Origin: Phaeobacter sp. 11ANDIMAR09
GTDB lineage: Bacteria; Pseudomonadota; Alphaproteobacteria; Rhodobacterales; Rhodobacteraceae
Length of the DNA: 64,000 bases
NCBI RefSeq assembly: GCF_001294455.1
Contig: NZ_LIKT01000024.1
Coordinates: forward strand, 1-64,000
Direction: 5' to 3'
In this document: in pieces, positions 45,086 through 54,104 of the stretch
Layout of the letters: every line of letters starts with the position of its first letter
Numbering within the stretch: position 1 is the first letter of the stretch
Translations under genes and position numbers: made by a program
Notes under the pieces: model-generated
What the model saw: the letters and a program-made list of their open reading frames with translations, nothing else
What the model was told of the DNA's origin: nothing
The model's database searches: none

Positions 45086-45880
45086 TTACTCCGCTGCGAA
45101 TGCGGCCCTGACGGACCCCAGACCATTAATTTTTGCTTCGAAAACGTCACCCGGATTGGCGGGGACCATCGGCCCCAGCGCGCCAGAAAGCACCAAGTCC
45201 CCTTTGCGCAGCGGCGTGCCGACGCGGGCCATTGTTTGGGCCAGCCAAAGCGTGGCGTTTATCGGGCTTCCAAGACAGGCGGTGCCGGCTCCGGTTGAAA
45301 CGGGTTCACTGCGGCATTCCATCACCATGCCGCACAAACGAGGGTCAAATTCCCCAATCTGTTTGGGTTCATGCCCGATGACATAAAGGCCAGAGGACGC
45401 GTTGTCGGCGATGGTATCGACGATAGAGATATCCCAGTTAGCAACGCGACTTCCGACAACTTCGATTGCGGCGACGGCGTACTCAACGCTGCTTAGGATA
45501 TCTGCGACTGTTAGGAATTCGGTCTCAAGGTCTTGATTAAGACGAAAGGCAATTTCTGCCTCAACTTTTGGCTGTAGAACTTTGCCAACCGGAATGGCTA
45601 CATCGTCGGGAACATCCATGTCGGAGAACAATGCGCCGTAGTCTGGTTGATCAACACCAAGCTGCGTTTGCACAACTTTCGAGGTCAAACCAATCTTGCG
45701 ACCTGACAGAACACGGCCTTGTTTTAGCCAGCGCTCGGTATTGTGCTGCTGGGTGGCGTAGGCGGCGTCTATGTTGCCTATGCCTAGAGTTTCGCGCACA
45801 GGAGAACAGGGTTTTCCAGATGTGTGGGCATCAAACAGTGCGTGAGCAGCGCTTTTGATATCTTTGTCGTCGTCAGCCAT
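45086..45880 (-). CDS. amnF: 2-oxopent-4-enoate hydratase
   Basis: 264 residues. '[23 protein letters not shown]' and '[24 protein letters not shown]' in parts match the hydratase branch (DmpE) rather than the decarboxylase. Adds water to 2-oxopent-4-enoate to give 4-hydroxy-2-oxovalerate. Metal-binding acidic residues (EAEIAF) are present. Confidence 0.87.
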   Translation of the reverse strand: MADDDKDIKSAAHALFDAHTSGKPCSPVRETLGIGNIDAAYATQQHNTERWLKQGRVLSGRKIGLTSKVVQTQLGVDQPDYGALFSDMDVPDDVAIPVGKVLQPKVEAEIAFRLNQDLETEFLTVADILSSVEYAVAAIEVVGSRVANWDISIVDTIADNASSGLYVIGHEPKQIGEFDPRLCGMVMECRSEPVSTGAGTACLGSPINATLWLAQTMARVGTPLRKGDLVLSGALGPMVPANPGDVFEAKINGLGSVRAAFAAE

Positions 45881-45889
45881 GGCTGTCTC

Positions 45890-47365
45890 CTAAATCTTTA
45901 TGCAGATATTCTTGATTTCAGTGTAGAATTCGAGCGAGTAGGCCCCGCCTTCCCGACCAATGCCGGAGGCTTTGGACCCACCAAAGGGTGTTCTAAGATC
46001 ACGCAGGTTCCAGGTGTTTACCCAGGTGATCCCAGTCTCCAGCAAGGGGGCAACCCGGTGCGCGCGGGATAGGTTTTCGGTCCAGATGACGCTTGCCAGC
46101 CCATAAGGCGTGTCATTTGCCATGTGGATAGCTTCGTCTTCAGCATCGAACGGTTGGATGTGACAGCAGGGGCCAAAAATCTCTTCGCGGATTACGCGAC
46201 TGGTTTCGGGCAGACCTGTCCAGATTGTGGGTTCGATCCAGGCGCCGCCCTGCAATTCTTTGGGCATATCCGGAATACCGCCACCGGTATGGATTGTCGC
46301 CCCGTCCGTGTGCGCTATTTCAAAATACTGTAAAACTTTGTCGCGGTGTTTTGAGCTTACCAACGGGCCAAAATCGGTTCCTTCACCCTTGGGCGTGCCG
46401 ATGCGCAGCTGGCGCGTTTCCTCCACCACTCTACGCACAAACTCGTCAAAGATAGACCGCTCGACATAGACCCGTTCCGTGCACAGGCAAACCTGACCAC
46501 AGTTGGTAAAGGAGGAACGAACCGCCCCGCTGACCGCTTTGTCCAGGTCGCAATCTGCAAACACGATGGCGGCGTTTTTGCCACCAAGCTCGGACGAAAT
46601 GTCCCGAACACCTACGGCAGCGGCTTTCATAATCGCCTCGCCGGTGCGCGTTTCGCCTGTAAAAGTGATCGCATCGACATTAGGGTGGTTGGTCAGAAAC
46701 TCACCCGCCGAGTTGGGGCCAAATCCGTGCACGACATTGAACACCCCGGCAGGGATGCCGACCTCATTCATAACATCACCAAGCAAGGCCGCCGTTGCGG
46801 GCGTGTCCTCGGATGGTTTTGCAACGATCGTGTTGCCGCAGGCTAAAGCGGGCGCAACTTTCCATGTCATCAGCAACATCGGAAGGTTCCATGGGCTGAT
46901 GACGGCTATGACGCCTTTGGGCTTGCGAACTGTATAATTTAGCGCGCCCATTCCATCAGGAGTTTCCTGCTGAAATACGTGATCAGGCTCGTTCCGGATC
47001 AAATCTGCAAAGATGCGAAAGTTGGCCGCGCCGCGTGGGATGTCGACGGTACTTGCAAGCGCGCGAGGCTTACCGGTGTCGGCCATTTCCGCTTCTAGGA
47101 ATTCTTCGAATCGTTCGTCGATGCGGTCCGCGACAGCGTGAAGCAATCGGCTGCGTTCGCTGACAGACATTTGTCCCCACGGGCCTGTCAGCGCCTTTTT
47201 TGCGGCAGTGACCGCCTGATCGACATCAGATTTGCTTGCTTCGCTGACAACAGCAACCAATGACCCATCGACAGGTGAGATGTCGTCAAATGATTTGCCT
47301 TCGGATCCAGAAACATAGTGCCCATCAATGAAATTGTGGATCTTTTTTGCTGAGTGATTGCTCAT
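45890..47365 (-). CDS. amnC: 2-aminomuconic/2-hydroxymuconic 6-semialdehyde dehydrogenase
   Basis: 491 residues from the ATG at 47365 with ggagcacgtc upstream; the frame extends to 47497 but overlaps the fusion gene. ALDH motifs: 'SPWNLPMLLMTWK' near 155, 'ELGGKNAAIVF' near 257 (Glu), 'CGQVCLCTERVYV' near 288 (catalytic Cys). DmpC/AmnC subfamily. In an AmnAB context the substrate is 2-aminomuconic 6-semialdehyde, oxidised with NAD to 2-aminomuconate. Confidence 0.9.
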   Translation of the reverse strand: MSNHSAKKIHNFIDGHYVSGSEGKSFDDISPVDGSLVAVVSEASKSDVDQAVTAAKKALTGPWGQMSVSERSRLLHAVADRIDERFEEFLEAEMADTGKPRALASTVDIPRGAANFRIFADLIRNEPDHVFQQETPDGMGALNYTVRKPKGVIAVISPWNLPMLLMTWKVAPALACGNTIVAKPSEDTPATAALLGDVMNEVGIPAGVFNVVHGFGPNSAGEFLTNHPNVDAITFTGETRTGEAIMKAAAVGVRDISSELGGKNAAIVFADCDLDKAVSGAVRSSFTNCGQVCLCTERVYVERSIFDEFVRRVVEETRQLRIGTPKGEGTDFGPLVSSKHRDKVLQYFEIAHTDGATIHTGGGIPDMPKELQGGAWIEPTIWTGLPETSRVIREEIFGPCCHIQPFDAEDEAIHMANDTPYGLASVIWTENLSRAHRVAPLLETGITWVNTWNLRDLRTPFGGSKASGIGREGGAYSLEFYTEIKNICIKI

Positions 47366-47381
47366 GACGTGCTCCAATGCT

Positions 47382-49403
47382 TTATTTTCGGTTGATGTGG
47401 AATTGGACGACGGCAGACCCCGCGCCCCACGCTGGGCCATAGCCCAAAATCTCAGCACCACTCCATTCAGAGCCCATTGCGCCCTGAAGCCACGCAAAAT
47501 GCTTAAAATTGTTATCTGCGCGGGCGTTCTTCACGAAGGTTTCGCGGAATTGATCAATTCCGTTACGATCCCCAGCTTTCATCAGGTCAAGCATTTTGCG
47601 GTTTAGCGCGTCGTCTTCGGGCGATTTGATGCGGTCGTTTTCAGGATCAATGTCTTGTCGGAAAATCGATCCTGATAACCCACCGATGCCGATCACCGCG
47701 ACACGGCGACCTAGTTTAATCGCCTCGCGGGTCGCCATTTCGCCAAGCTTTCTTGTGGTTTCATAGTCGTGATAGATATTCGCCGAGGCAATGATCAACG
47801 GTGCCTGTAGCCCTTGGTTTAGAAAACCATTCGCCACGATTGTTCCTGTGTCGATCGGGAATCCGTCATAATCGACGGGCTTCGCGCGAACACCAATACC
47901 CTCGCACCCTGCAATGCAGGCAAGTGCACCCTCACGATCGATCCGGAAGTCATAGTCAAGCGCACCAAATTCATGCCAGTTCTCATCGACATGCGTCCCA
48001 TGCAGATGCGGACTGGTCTGCCAAGGTTGGTCAAGGACGGCCATCCATTGGCCTGAATAGACCAAAATCACATCTGGATTAGCTGCTTCCAATGCCGCGC
48101 GGGCAGTCCCAAACGCATCAACGATGTCGCGCCAGGTTGGGTTTGTTGACTGAAGTGTGGGTAGCGGGCTTCCTGGGACCATAAGGGCTGCGACCAGACC
48201 AGGACCATCGGGGATCATGGTTGAGATTGCGACTTTGGTTTTGGAACTGGAAAGCAACGATGTTTTTCGAGCTACTCGCGGTTCTGACACTGCTTTTGCC
48301 CGCAATTCTTGCACAAGTCCCATGATGCCGCGGGGCAATAGAAGGATCAGTAGAACTGAGGCGAGCCCAAGCGTCAATTCTCCGCCACCCCATAGGCCCG
48401 CGAGAAACCTCTGAATAATCACAAATGCTATCGCACCGACGATTGGCCCGCTCAATGTACCCATTCCGCCAGCAACAACGATGAACACAACATAGGCTGA
48501 CCATCTGATGTGAAAGGCATCCGGGGGCGTGATGGTGACGCTGTCGACGTAGAACAAACCTGCAGCAAGGGCGGCAATTGGTGCCGAAATAACGAAGACC
48601 ATTGATTTGATGCGCCGAACGTCAATTCCGATGGCCGTTGCCGCCTCCTCGTCATCACGAACAGCAGTGAGGGCGTCACCATATCGGCTGTTTAAAAGCT
48701 TCCAGACAACGGCGGTCGAGGCAATTAGTATGAGCAAACCAACATAGTACCGTTCTATTGTGGTCGTGTCTGAAACGATGGTCATGCCACCGCCTGCACC
48801 AGTAACGCGCCACTCACTAAAGACGGATGTAACGGCGGCAGCAATCAGCCAAGTAGCGACAGCAAAATATGCACCTTGCAGCTTAAGCAAAGGCAGCATT
48901 CCCAGAAAGATTGTGAGCAGGATAATCACTCGACGTATGTAGGCTCCACCGAAGATGTCGGCCCCCGGTACAAACGCGATCCAGATCTCATAAATGACCC
49001 AAAGAACAATCGCGATTGCGAGGCCCGCAAACATCTGTTTGCGCCCAGATTGGTCGGATATTGGTGCGGCCAGCAACCAAGCAAATAGGGCCGCAACGCC
49101 AGCGCCGCAAATCACACCAAACCAAACTGGGACTTGAAAGTAGTAATTTAGGATCGCAACAGTGAAGCCAGAAAGTCCGATGTAGACCTGAAGTCCGAAG
49201 GAGAGAAGGCCGCAGAATCCCGCCAGTAGATTCCACGCATGCCCAAGAGTCGCGAAGAGAAACACTGTCATCAACAAAGACGTGTAGTATCGGCCACCTT
49301 CACCTGCGACCCAGGGGAACAGCAATAAAACGATAAGTGCGAGTAAAAGTATGATGGTGGCATTTCGGCGTTCGGCCACTGAATTGAGAAAATTTCCGAT
49401 CAT
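47382..49403 (-). CDS. LivM-type ABC permease fused to an AmnA-like dioxygenase alpha subunit
   Basis: 673 residues in one unbroken frame. Residues about 1-360 are a LivM permease: many hydrophobic segments, 'AGFCGLLSFGLQVYIGLSGF' near 60 and 'GGMGTLSGPIVGAIAF' near 312, ending 'LLPRGIMGLVQELRAK'. A linker of about 30 residues leads to 396-673, an AmnA-like domain ('ALMVPGSPLPTL', 'YSGQWMAVLDQPW', 'TGTIVANGFLN', 'GIGGLSGSIFRQDID') closely resembling the separate AmnA at 54105. Like AmnA it lacks the iron-binding His residues. An in-frame ATG at codon 396 has no ribosome site, so translation as a fusion is favoured. Overlaps livH by 4 bases. Confidence 0.9.
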   Translation of the reverse strand: MIGNFLNSVAERRNATIILLLALIVLLLFPWVAGEGGRYYTSLLMTVFLFATLGHAWNLLAGFCGLLSFGLQVYIGLSGFTVAILNYYFQVPVWFGVICGAGVAALFAWLLAAPISDQSGRKQMFAGLAIAIVLWVIYEIWIAFVPGADIFGGAYIRRVIILLTIFLGMLPLLKLQGAYFAVATWLIAAAVTSVFSEWRVTGAGGGMTIVSDTTTIERYYVGLLILIASTAVVWKLLNSRYGDALTAVRDDEEAATAIGIDVRRIKSMVFVISAPIAALAAGLFYVDSVTITPPDAFHIRWSAYVVFIVVAGGMGTLSGPIVGAIAFVIIQRFLAGLWGGGELTLGLASVLLILLLPRGIMGLVQELRAKAVSEPRVARKTSLLSSSKTKVAISTMIPDGPGLVAALMVPGSPLPTLQSTNPTWRDIVDAFGTARAALEAANPDVILVYSGQWMAVLDQPWQTSPHLHGTHVDENWHEFGALDYDFRIDREGALACIAGCEGIGVRAKPVDYDGFPIDTGTIVANGFLNQGLQAPLIIASANIYHDYETTRKLGEMATREAIKLGRRVAVIGIGGLSGSIFRQDIDPENDRIKSPEDDALNRKMLDLMKAGDRNGIDQFRETFVKNARADNNFKHFAWLQGAMGSEWSGAEILGYGPAWGAGSAVVQFHINRK

Positions 49404-50323
49404 TTTGAGAAAAGCCCTTCACGCCAGAATGAGAGAACGAAAAGGACCAGCATGTAGCCACCAATAAGTTGGGCTGATGGTCCGAAGTAAGTACCGGCAA
49501 GAACTTGAACGATCCCGAGTATGATGCCGCCGAACAAACTTCCTTTGATTGAGTTCATCCCACCAATGATGACTACACCGAAGGCAATCAAAATAAACTG
49601 TGGACCATCAAAAGGTTGGAATGTTCGTGTCATGCCGATCATGAATCCCGCGACGCCACTGATCGCGAGCGAAATGCCTAAGGCAACGGCAAAAATATGA
49701 TCTGTTTTGATCCCCATCAGCGATGAGAACGTGGGATTGTCGGATGCCGCTCGAATGGCACGCCCGGTCACTGTACGTCTTAAGAAGATCTGCAATCCTA
49801 TCAAAAGGGCGACTGCAACAACGAAGAACAAGAACCGGAGCAGCGAAATGCTGAGATCCTGAGACAATCGGATGGCCGAGAATGCGAGGTTGTTCTTTAT
49901 CGACACCGCATCCGATGCGAATAGCGCCAGGAGCAGGTGCGAGATAGAAATGCTAAGGCCGAAGGTCACCAAGATTGGTGCCATAAGGCCAAAGTTAGCT
50001 GACATCCCGCGTCGTTCCATCGCCTGAACCGAGACGTGGTTGAGCAAGAACCGCTGCAGCGCGTAGCCTATCCCAAACATAATTGGCACGACGATGATCA
50101 GCACCAAAACAGGCGGCACCGATACGACCGTGAGGATCATCGCCGATAGGTAGGCGCCAACAATCAAAAAGTCGCCATGAGCAAGATTGACGAGCTTCAT
50201 CACACCAAAAGAAAGCGCTAACCCAATGCTTAGCATCGCATAATACCCGCCGATGAATGTACCAGTCAGCAGCGCATTGGCGATGTCGATCATCGTCCAA
50301 TAGAGGTTTTCTTCAAACGTCAT
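49400..50323 (-). CDS. livH: LivH-type ABC permease
   Basis: 307 residues, eight or so hydrophobic segments, with 'YAMLSIGLALSFGVMKLVNLAHGDF' (about 28-52, in parts) and 'GGMNSIKGSLFGGIILG' near 260, both conserved in LivH. Pairs with the LivM part of the fusion protein. Start and stop overlap its neighbours by 4 bases. Confidence 0.93.
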   Translation of the reverse strand: MTFEENLYWTMIDIANALLTGTFIGGYYAMLSIGLALSFGVMKLVNLAHGDFLIVGAYLSAMILTVVSVPPVLVLIIVVPIMFGIGYALQRFLLNHVSVQAMERRGMSANFGLMAPILVTFGLSISISHLLLALFASDAVSIKNNLAFSAIRLSQDLSISLLRFLFFVVAVALLIGLQIFLRRTVTGRAIRAASDNPTFSSLMGIKTDHIFAVALGISLAISGVAGFMIGMTRTFQPFDGPQFILIAFGVVIIGGMNSIKGSLFGGIILGIVQVLAGTYFGPSAQLIGGYMLVLFVLSFWREGLFSK

Positions 50324-51120
50324 TGAGTTCCTCCATCGGAATGTGAGCCGAAATAGGCATTTGTGATGTCATCTTTTGAAAGCGTGTCAGGTGCGCCCTC
50401 GAGAACGATCCGACCCTCGAGCATCACAAGAACATGGTCTGAAACGGCCAGCGCGCGGTGCATATCCTGTTCCACGACAACGCAAGTGACGCCGCTTTTG
50501 TTGATCTGCGTGACCTTGTCGTAAATATCTTCGACGATGATCGGAGCGAGGCCCAATGACAGCTCGTCAAACAAAACAAGCGTCGGTTCAGACATCAGCG
50601 CTCGGGCGATTGCCACCATTTGCTGCTCGCCGCCTGACATTTGACTTACAATCTGATTGCGCCGTTCTGCCAATCTCGGGAAGAAAGTGAACATTTCGTC
50701 GAGTTTTTGATTGGCCTTAACGCGAGCTTTGGGAAGATGGGCCCCAACGAGCAAGTTTTCCGCGACGCTCATCCGCGGGAACAGCATTCGGCCTTCAGGT
50801 ACCATTGTTGTTCCGGCATCGACAATTTGTTCCGTACTGAGGCGATCAAGCCGCCGTCCGCCAAACGAAATAGCCCCGTCAATATGCGCCGTTTTACCGC
50901 GGTTCATCATGCCGGTGATCGACCGCAGCAATGTTGATTTTCCAGCCCCGTTCGCACCAATAATGGCCAGAACTTCGGACGGGTTCACATCAAAACTGAC
51001 GTCGAACAAGGCTTGCAACTCACCGTAATAGGCGGACAGCCCGTTAACGCTGAGGATCGATTGTTTGCCATCTCGTCCCGGTTGGGAAAACAGACTGCCT
51101 TTACGCACCAAGGTAGACAC
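50320..51120 (-). CDS. livF: LivF-type ABC ATPase
   Basis: 266 residues. Walker A 'GANGAGKST' near 55, signature 'MSGGEQQMVAIARAL' near 162, Walker B 'LVLFDELSLGLAP' near 182. About 25 extra N-terminal residues compared with typical LivF. Energises import together with LivG. Confidence 0.95.
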   Translation of the reverse strand: MSTLVRKGSLFSQPGRDGKQSILSVNGLSAYYGELQALFDVSFDVNPSEVLAIIGANGAGKSTLLRSITGMMNRGKTAHIDGAISFGGRRLDRLSTEQIVDAGTTMVPEGRMLFPRMSVAENLLVGAHLPKARVKANQKLDEMFTFFPRLAERRNQIVSQMSGGEQQMVAIARALMSEPTLVLFDELSLGLAPIIVEDIYDKVTQINKSGVTCVVVEQDMHRALAVSDHVLVMLEGRIVLEGAPDTLSKDDITNAYFGSHSDGGTQ

Positions 51121-51823
51121 GGCGAACCTCCTTCGTTTCTATGACGTCTTGAGGTTTGCCGGAGGCAATGATTTTGCCTCCGGCGATTGCCAGCAACCGG
51201 TCCGTTGCGGACAGCATTGTTTTCATAACGTGCTCGATCCAGACAACGGTGATCCCTGAATCGCGGACCTTTCGGATCAACGCGATGAATTCGTCGACCT
51301 CGGCATCAGTCAGCCCGGCGGCAACCTCATCAACCAGCAAAAGGCTGGGACGTGTGGCCAATGCGCGGGCCAACTCGTGCCGTTTACGTCCCAGCAGTGA
51401 CAGCTTGCCAGCAAGCATATCCTTTTGAGAGGTAAGGCCCGTGAACTCGAGCACTTGCTTTACCCAGTCACCGCATTCGGCAGGCTCTAATCCCCCTGCG
51501 AACATAGATGCGACCCGCATATTGTCAGCGACGGTCATGTGGGTGAAGGGGCGCGGGATTTGATAGGTTCGCCCCATGCCCATCTGTGCGCGAACATAGG
51601 TGGGCGTGGACGAGATGTTTGATCCGCCGAATTTTATTGTGCCTGAATCAGCGCCGACCGTGCCGGCGAGCATCCCGAACAATGTTGTTTTACCTGCGCC
51701 GTTTGGCCCGATGATGCCAACAACTTCTCCTTCGTAGATGTCAAACGAGATATCATCGGCGATCGTCACGGCACCAAACGACTTATTTAGATTTGAAACG
51801 CTAAGAAGTGTTGCGGACATCAT
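51101..51823 (-). CDS. livG: LivG-type ABC ATPase
   Basis: 240 residues. Walker A 'GPNGAGKTT' near 38, Walker B 'LLLVDEVAAGL' near 160. The signature region reads 'KLSLLGRKRHELARAL', degenerate relative to LSxGQ, as is common for LivG. Overlaps livF by 20 bases and the hydrolase gene by 4. Confidence 0.93.
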   Translation of the reverse strand: MMSATLLSVSNLNKSFGAVTIADDISFDIYEGEVVGIIGPNGAGKTTLFGMLAGTVGADSGTIKFGGSNISSTPTYVRAQMGMGRTYQIPRPFTHMTVADNMRVASMFAGGLEPAECGDWVKQVLEFTGLTSQKDMLAGKLSLLGRKRHELARALATRPSLLLVDEVAAGLTDAEVDEFIALIRKVRDSGITVVWIEHVMKTMLSATDRLLAIAGGKIIASGKPQDVIETKEVRRVYLGA

Positions 51824-52767
51824 TTAGCCCTGCCTGTCTTTGCGAAATCCCAAGTCGGGCGCGTCGATGATCCGGCTGAACTAAACGTTCTTTTCGAAGC
51901 CGAGGTGTGTTGCATGAAGCCAAGCAAGGCAGCCATAAGTTCGCTTTTGGGATCCATTAGATCGGTGATGGCATTAAAATGATTGCGGCCTTCTTGAGGG
52001 AAGAACTTTGCTGCGTTTCCTTGCGTTTGCCATGCTTTCAGGAACTCCGTTGACTGCCTGAGGAATTCGTCCGGTTCATCCATCCCAAAGGACAGCAACA
52101 TCGGGACAGTAATTGAACGGAGGATGCGCTGCGGGCTTTGTGTTTCAATCAGGTCGTCTGTTAAGTTCAAATCAGGTTGAAGGAAGGTGAGCGCCAAGGG
52201 CTCTAAGTCAAAAAGCCCACTGATTGGCACGATCCCTTTTATGATGCGATCACTTAGCCCATAGTCTGCTTTCCAGTTTGTAAGCGCGCACATGGCTGTC
52301 AGATGTGCGCCAGCAGAATGACCCATGACATACATGCGTTCGGGGTCGCCATTGTAGGCGCTGACGTGGCGATAGGTCCATGCGATCAGCGACCGCATTT
52401 GGCGGGTGATCTCGGCAATGGTAACCTTTGGGCAAAGTGAATAATTGGCCACCACGACAGTGACCCCTGACTTGGCAAGACCTTCTGCGGCAAAGCTATG
52501 GTCGCCCGACGTCAGCATTTTCCAATAGCCACCGTGAATAAAAATCATGACAGGCGCATTGCGGTCTTTTGCTGGGAATATGTCGCAGTATTCGTCCACC
52601 GTTGGTCCAAATGGCACGCGGAGATGGCATTGCAATTGCTGACGTGTCGCGGCGCTGGAGCCAACATACTGACGCGCGTAGACAGTGAAGTCAGGTACCG
52701 AACCTTCCACGTCATAAGCCGTGTTTAGTTCGGCTTTCGTCTCAAAATTTCGATAAATGCTAGTCAT
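51820..52767 (-). CDS. Alpha/beta hydrolase of the kynurenine-formamidase (HGGYW) type
   Basis: 315 residues from the ATG at 52767; a TTG at 52809 lies in a hairpin loop and is unlikely. 'FIHGGYWKM' near 88 is the oxyanion motif shared with arylformamidases; nucleophile in 'VMGHSAGAHLTAM' near 150; acid in 'SFGMDEPDEF' near 230; His in 'PQEGRNHFNAI' near 262. So the triad is complete. Arylformamidases cleave N-formyl groups from aryl amines. Here the likely job is to release 2-aminophenol or a relative from an N-acyl or ester precursor brought in by the importer (inference). Confidence 0.75.
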   Translation of the reverse strand: MTSIYRNFETKAELNTAYDVEGSVPDFTVYARQYVGSSAATRQQLQCHLRVPFGPTVDEYCDIFPAKDRNAPVMIFIHGGYWKMLTSGDHSFAAEGLAKSGVTVVVANYSLCPKVTIAEITRQMRSLIAWTYRHVSAYNGDPERMYVMGHSAGAHLTAMCALTNWKADYGLSDRIIKGIVPISGLFDLEPLALTFLQPDLNLTDDLIETQSPQRILRSITVPMLLSFGMDEPDEFLRQSTEFLKAWQTQGNAAKFFPQEGRNHFNAITDLMDPKSELMAALLGFMQHTSASKRTFSSAGSSTRPTWDFAKTGRAK

Positions 52768-52796
52768 CACGGCACCAGTATTTGGGGGGAAGGGAG

Positions 52797-52820
52797 TTGG
52801 CCGGTCCAAAGACCGGCCAA
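52797..52820 (-). terminator. Perfect hairpin between livK and the hydrolase gene
   Basis: 10-bp perfect stem (ttggccggtc / gaccggccaa), 4-nt loop, 11 bases after the livK stop. No T-run on the minus strand. Such hairpins often stabilise the binding-protein mRNA and reduce read-through to transporter genes. Confidence 0.65.
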
Positions 52821-52830
52821 CCAGCGCGTG

Positions 52831-54075
52831 TTATTCTTGGAAAACACGCATGGGAGCTGTGATCGCCACTTCTGGATAAACGTCGTTGAAGACGTTTTCC
52901 TTGACCAATTCTCCGGTTTCCTCATCACGGCGCCATTGCGCGCCGCCAAGGGGCGAAACCGAGTAGTTTTGATCGTTGAAGTTGATCCGACCTACGACGG
53001 TATCCAAATCTGTGTCGTGGATCGCTTGCAGCAAGGCAGAACGTTCAGTCGTACCGGCTCTTTGAAGTGCATCAAACAGAACATCCCACGTTGCATCGCT
53101 CCAGGCGAGGGGTGGAGAATACAACTGACCTGGGTTTTGTTCTTGGTAACGGTCTACCAATTCTTGGCCATCGTAGTTGCCATATTGCGAGACACCTGGA
53201 AATGCAGGTGACCAAAAATTGACACTCAAAATATCGATTCCAAAATCACCAAGCAGGCGCATAGGTTCCGGATAACCGGTTCCTTTATCAATGATGTACA
53301 TCAGTGGTTTGAAACCGAGCTGTGCAGCCTGCTGCATGTAGTTTTGAAGATCCGGTGGAGCCAAAACTCCAGTTACAACTTCGACTCTGTTACGTTTAAA
53401 TTGGTTAATGATTGCAGAGAAGTCTGGCAGTCCTTGCTCAAAACGCCCTGGATCTACTGCGGTCCATCCCTCAGCTTCAAATGCTGGATCGAAGATAGAC
53501 GCAAAAACAGTTCCGTCAGGATCATTTGGATAAAGGTACCCAATGTTCCCGTTGAAACCACCTGGTAGTGCTTGAATCATACCAACGTGGTTCGCGACCA
53601 GATCAGGCACACCAAAGAAGAAATGATGCGTGTACTCATATTCTTTAGCAACACCGTCTGGACCATAGAGCCACGCTTCAATCGGCGTATCTGATGTTAT
53701 GCAAGGAATTTGATAACGTTCACATAAATCTGAGGGTGGGTTCGTGGTGTCAGGTGTTCCTTGAGCCATCACAACATCAACATTGTCCTCAAGGATAGCA
53801 CGAGTTGCCGCCTCAGCAGCACCCGTTGCTGTTCCTTTTGAGTCGTAGATTTCATACTCAATTCGGCACATTTGGTCGCCGACTTGCAAGCCGCCAGCTT
53901 CATTGATTGGGTCCACTTTGTTCTTGTCGAGCCAGGGTGTTTCCCGCCCCATATCCAACAGTGGCCCGGTAATAGGCACGACGCGCCCTACTTTGATAAC
54001 GCACTCTTGCGCTTGTGCCGTTCCGGCAGCCGCCATCAGGGCGCAGAAAACTGCACCAACTTTTAACGTATTCAT
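52831..54075 (-). CDS. livK: LivK-type periplasmic substrate-binding protein
   Basis: 414 residues with signal peptide (cleavage near AQA/QE). 'IKVGRVVPITGPLLDMGRE' and 'VVMAQGTPDTTNPPSDLCERYQIP' fit the type I periplasmic-binding fold used by Liv-type importers. The large Trp/Tyr content suits an aromatic ligand. Sits between the dioxygenase genes and the rest of the importer. Confidence 0.9.
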   Translation of the reverse strand: MNTLKVGAVFCALMAAAGTAQAQECVIKVGRVVPITGPLLDMGRETPWLDKNKVDPINEAGGLQVGDQMCRIEYEIYDSKGTATGAAEAATRAILEDNVDVVMAQGTPDTTNPPSDLCERYQIPCITSDTPIEAWLYGPDGVAKEYEYTHHFFFGVPDLVANHVGMIQALPGGFNGNIGYLYPNDPDGTVFASIFDPAFEAEGWTAVDPGRFEQGLPDFSAIINQFKRNRVEVVTGVLAPPDLQNYMQQAAQLGFKPLMYIIDKGTGYPEPMRLLGDFGIDILSVNFWSPAFPGVSQYGNYDGQELVDRYQEQNPGQLYSPPLAWSDATWDVLFDALQRAGTTERSALLQAIHDTDLDTVVGRINFNDQNYSVSPLGGAQWRRDEETGELVKENVFNDVYPEVAITAPMRVFQE

Positions 54076-54104
54076 CTTTTCCTCCCGATTGGATTTTTGA
54101 GCGT

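Noticed and set aside
48118-48218. Lost stop codon or assembly error as the cause of the LivM-AmnA fusion
   Set aside because: The frame is continuous, the linker has normal composition, and the internal ATG at 48218 lacks a ribosome site. Cannot be fully excluded without reads, so kept as a check in the finding.
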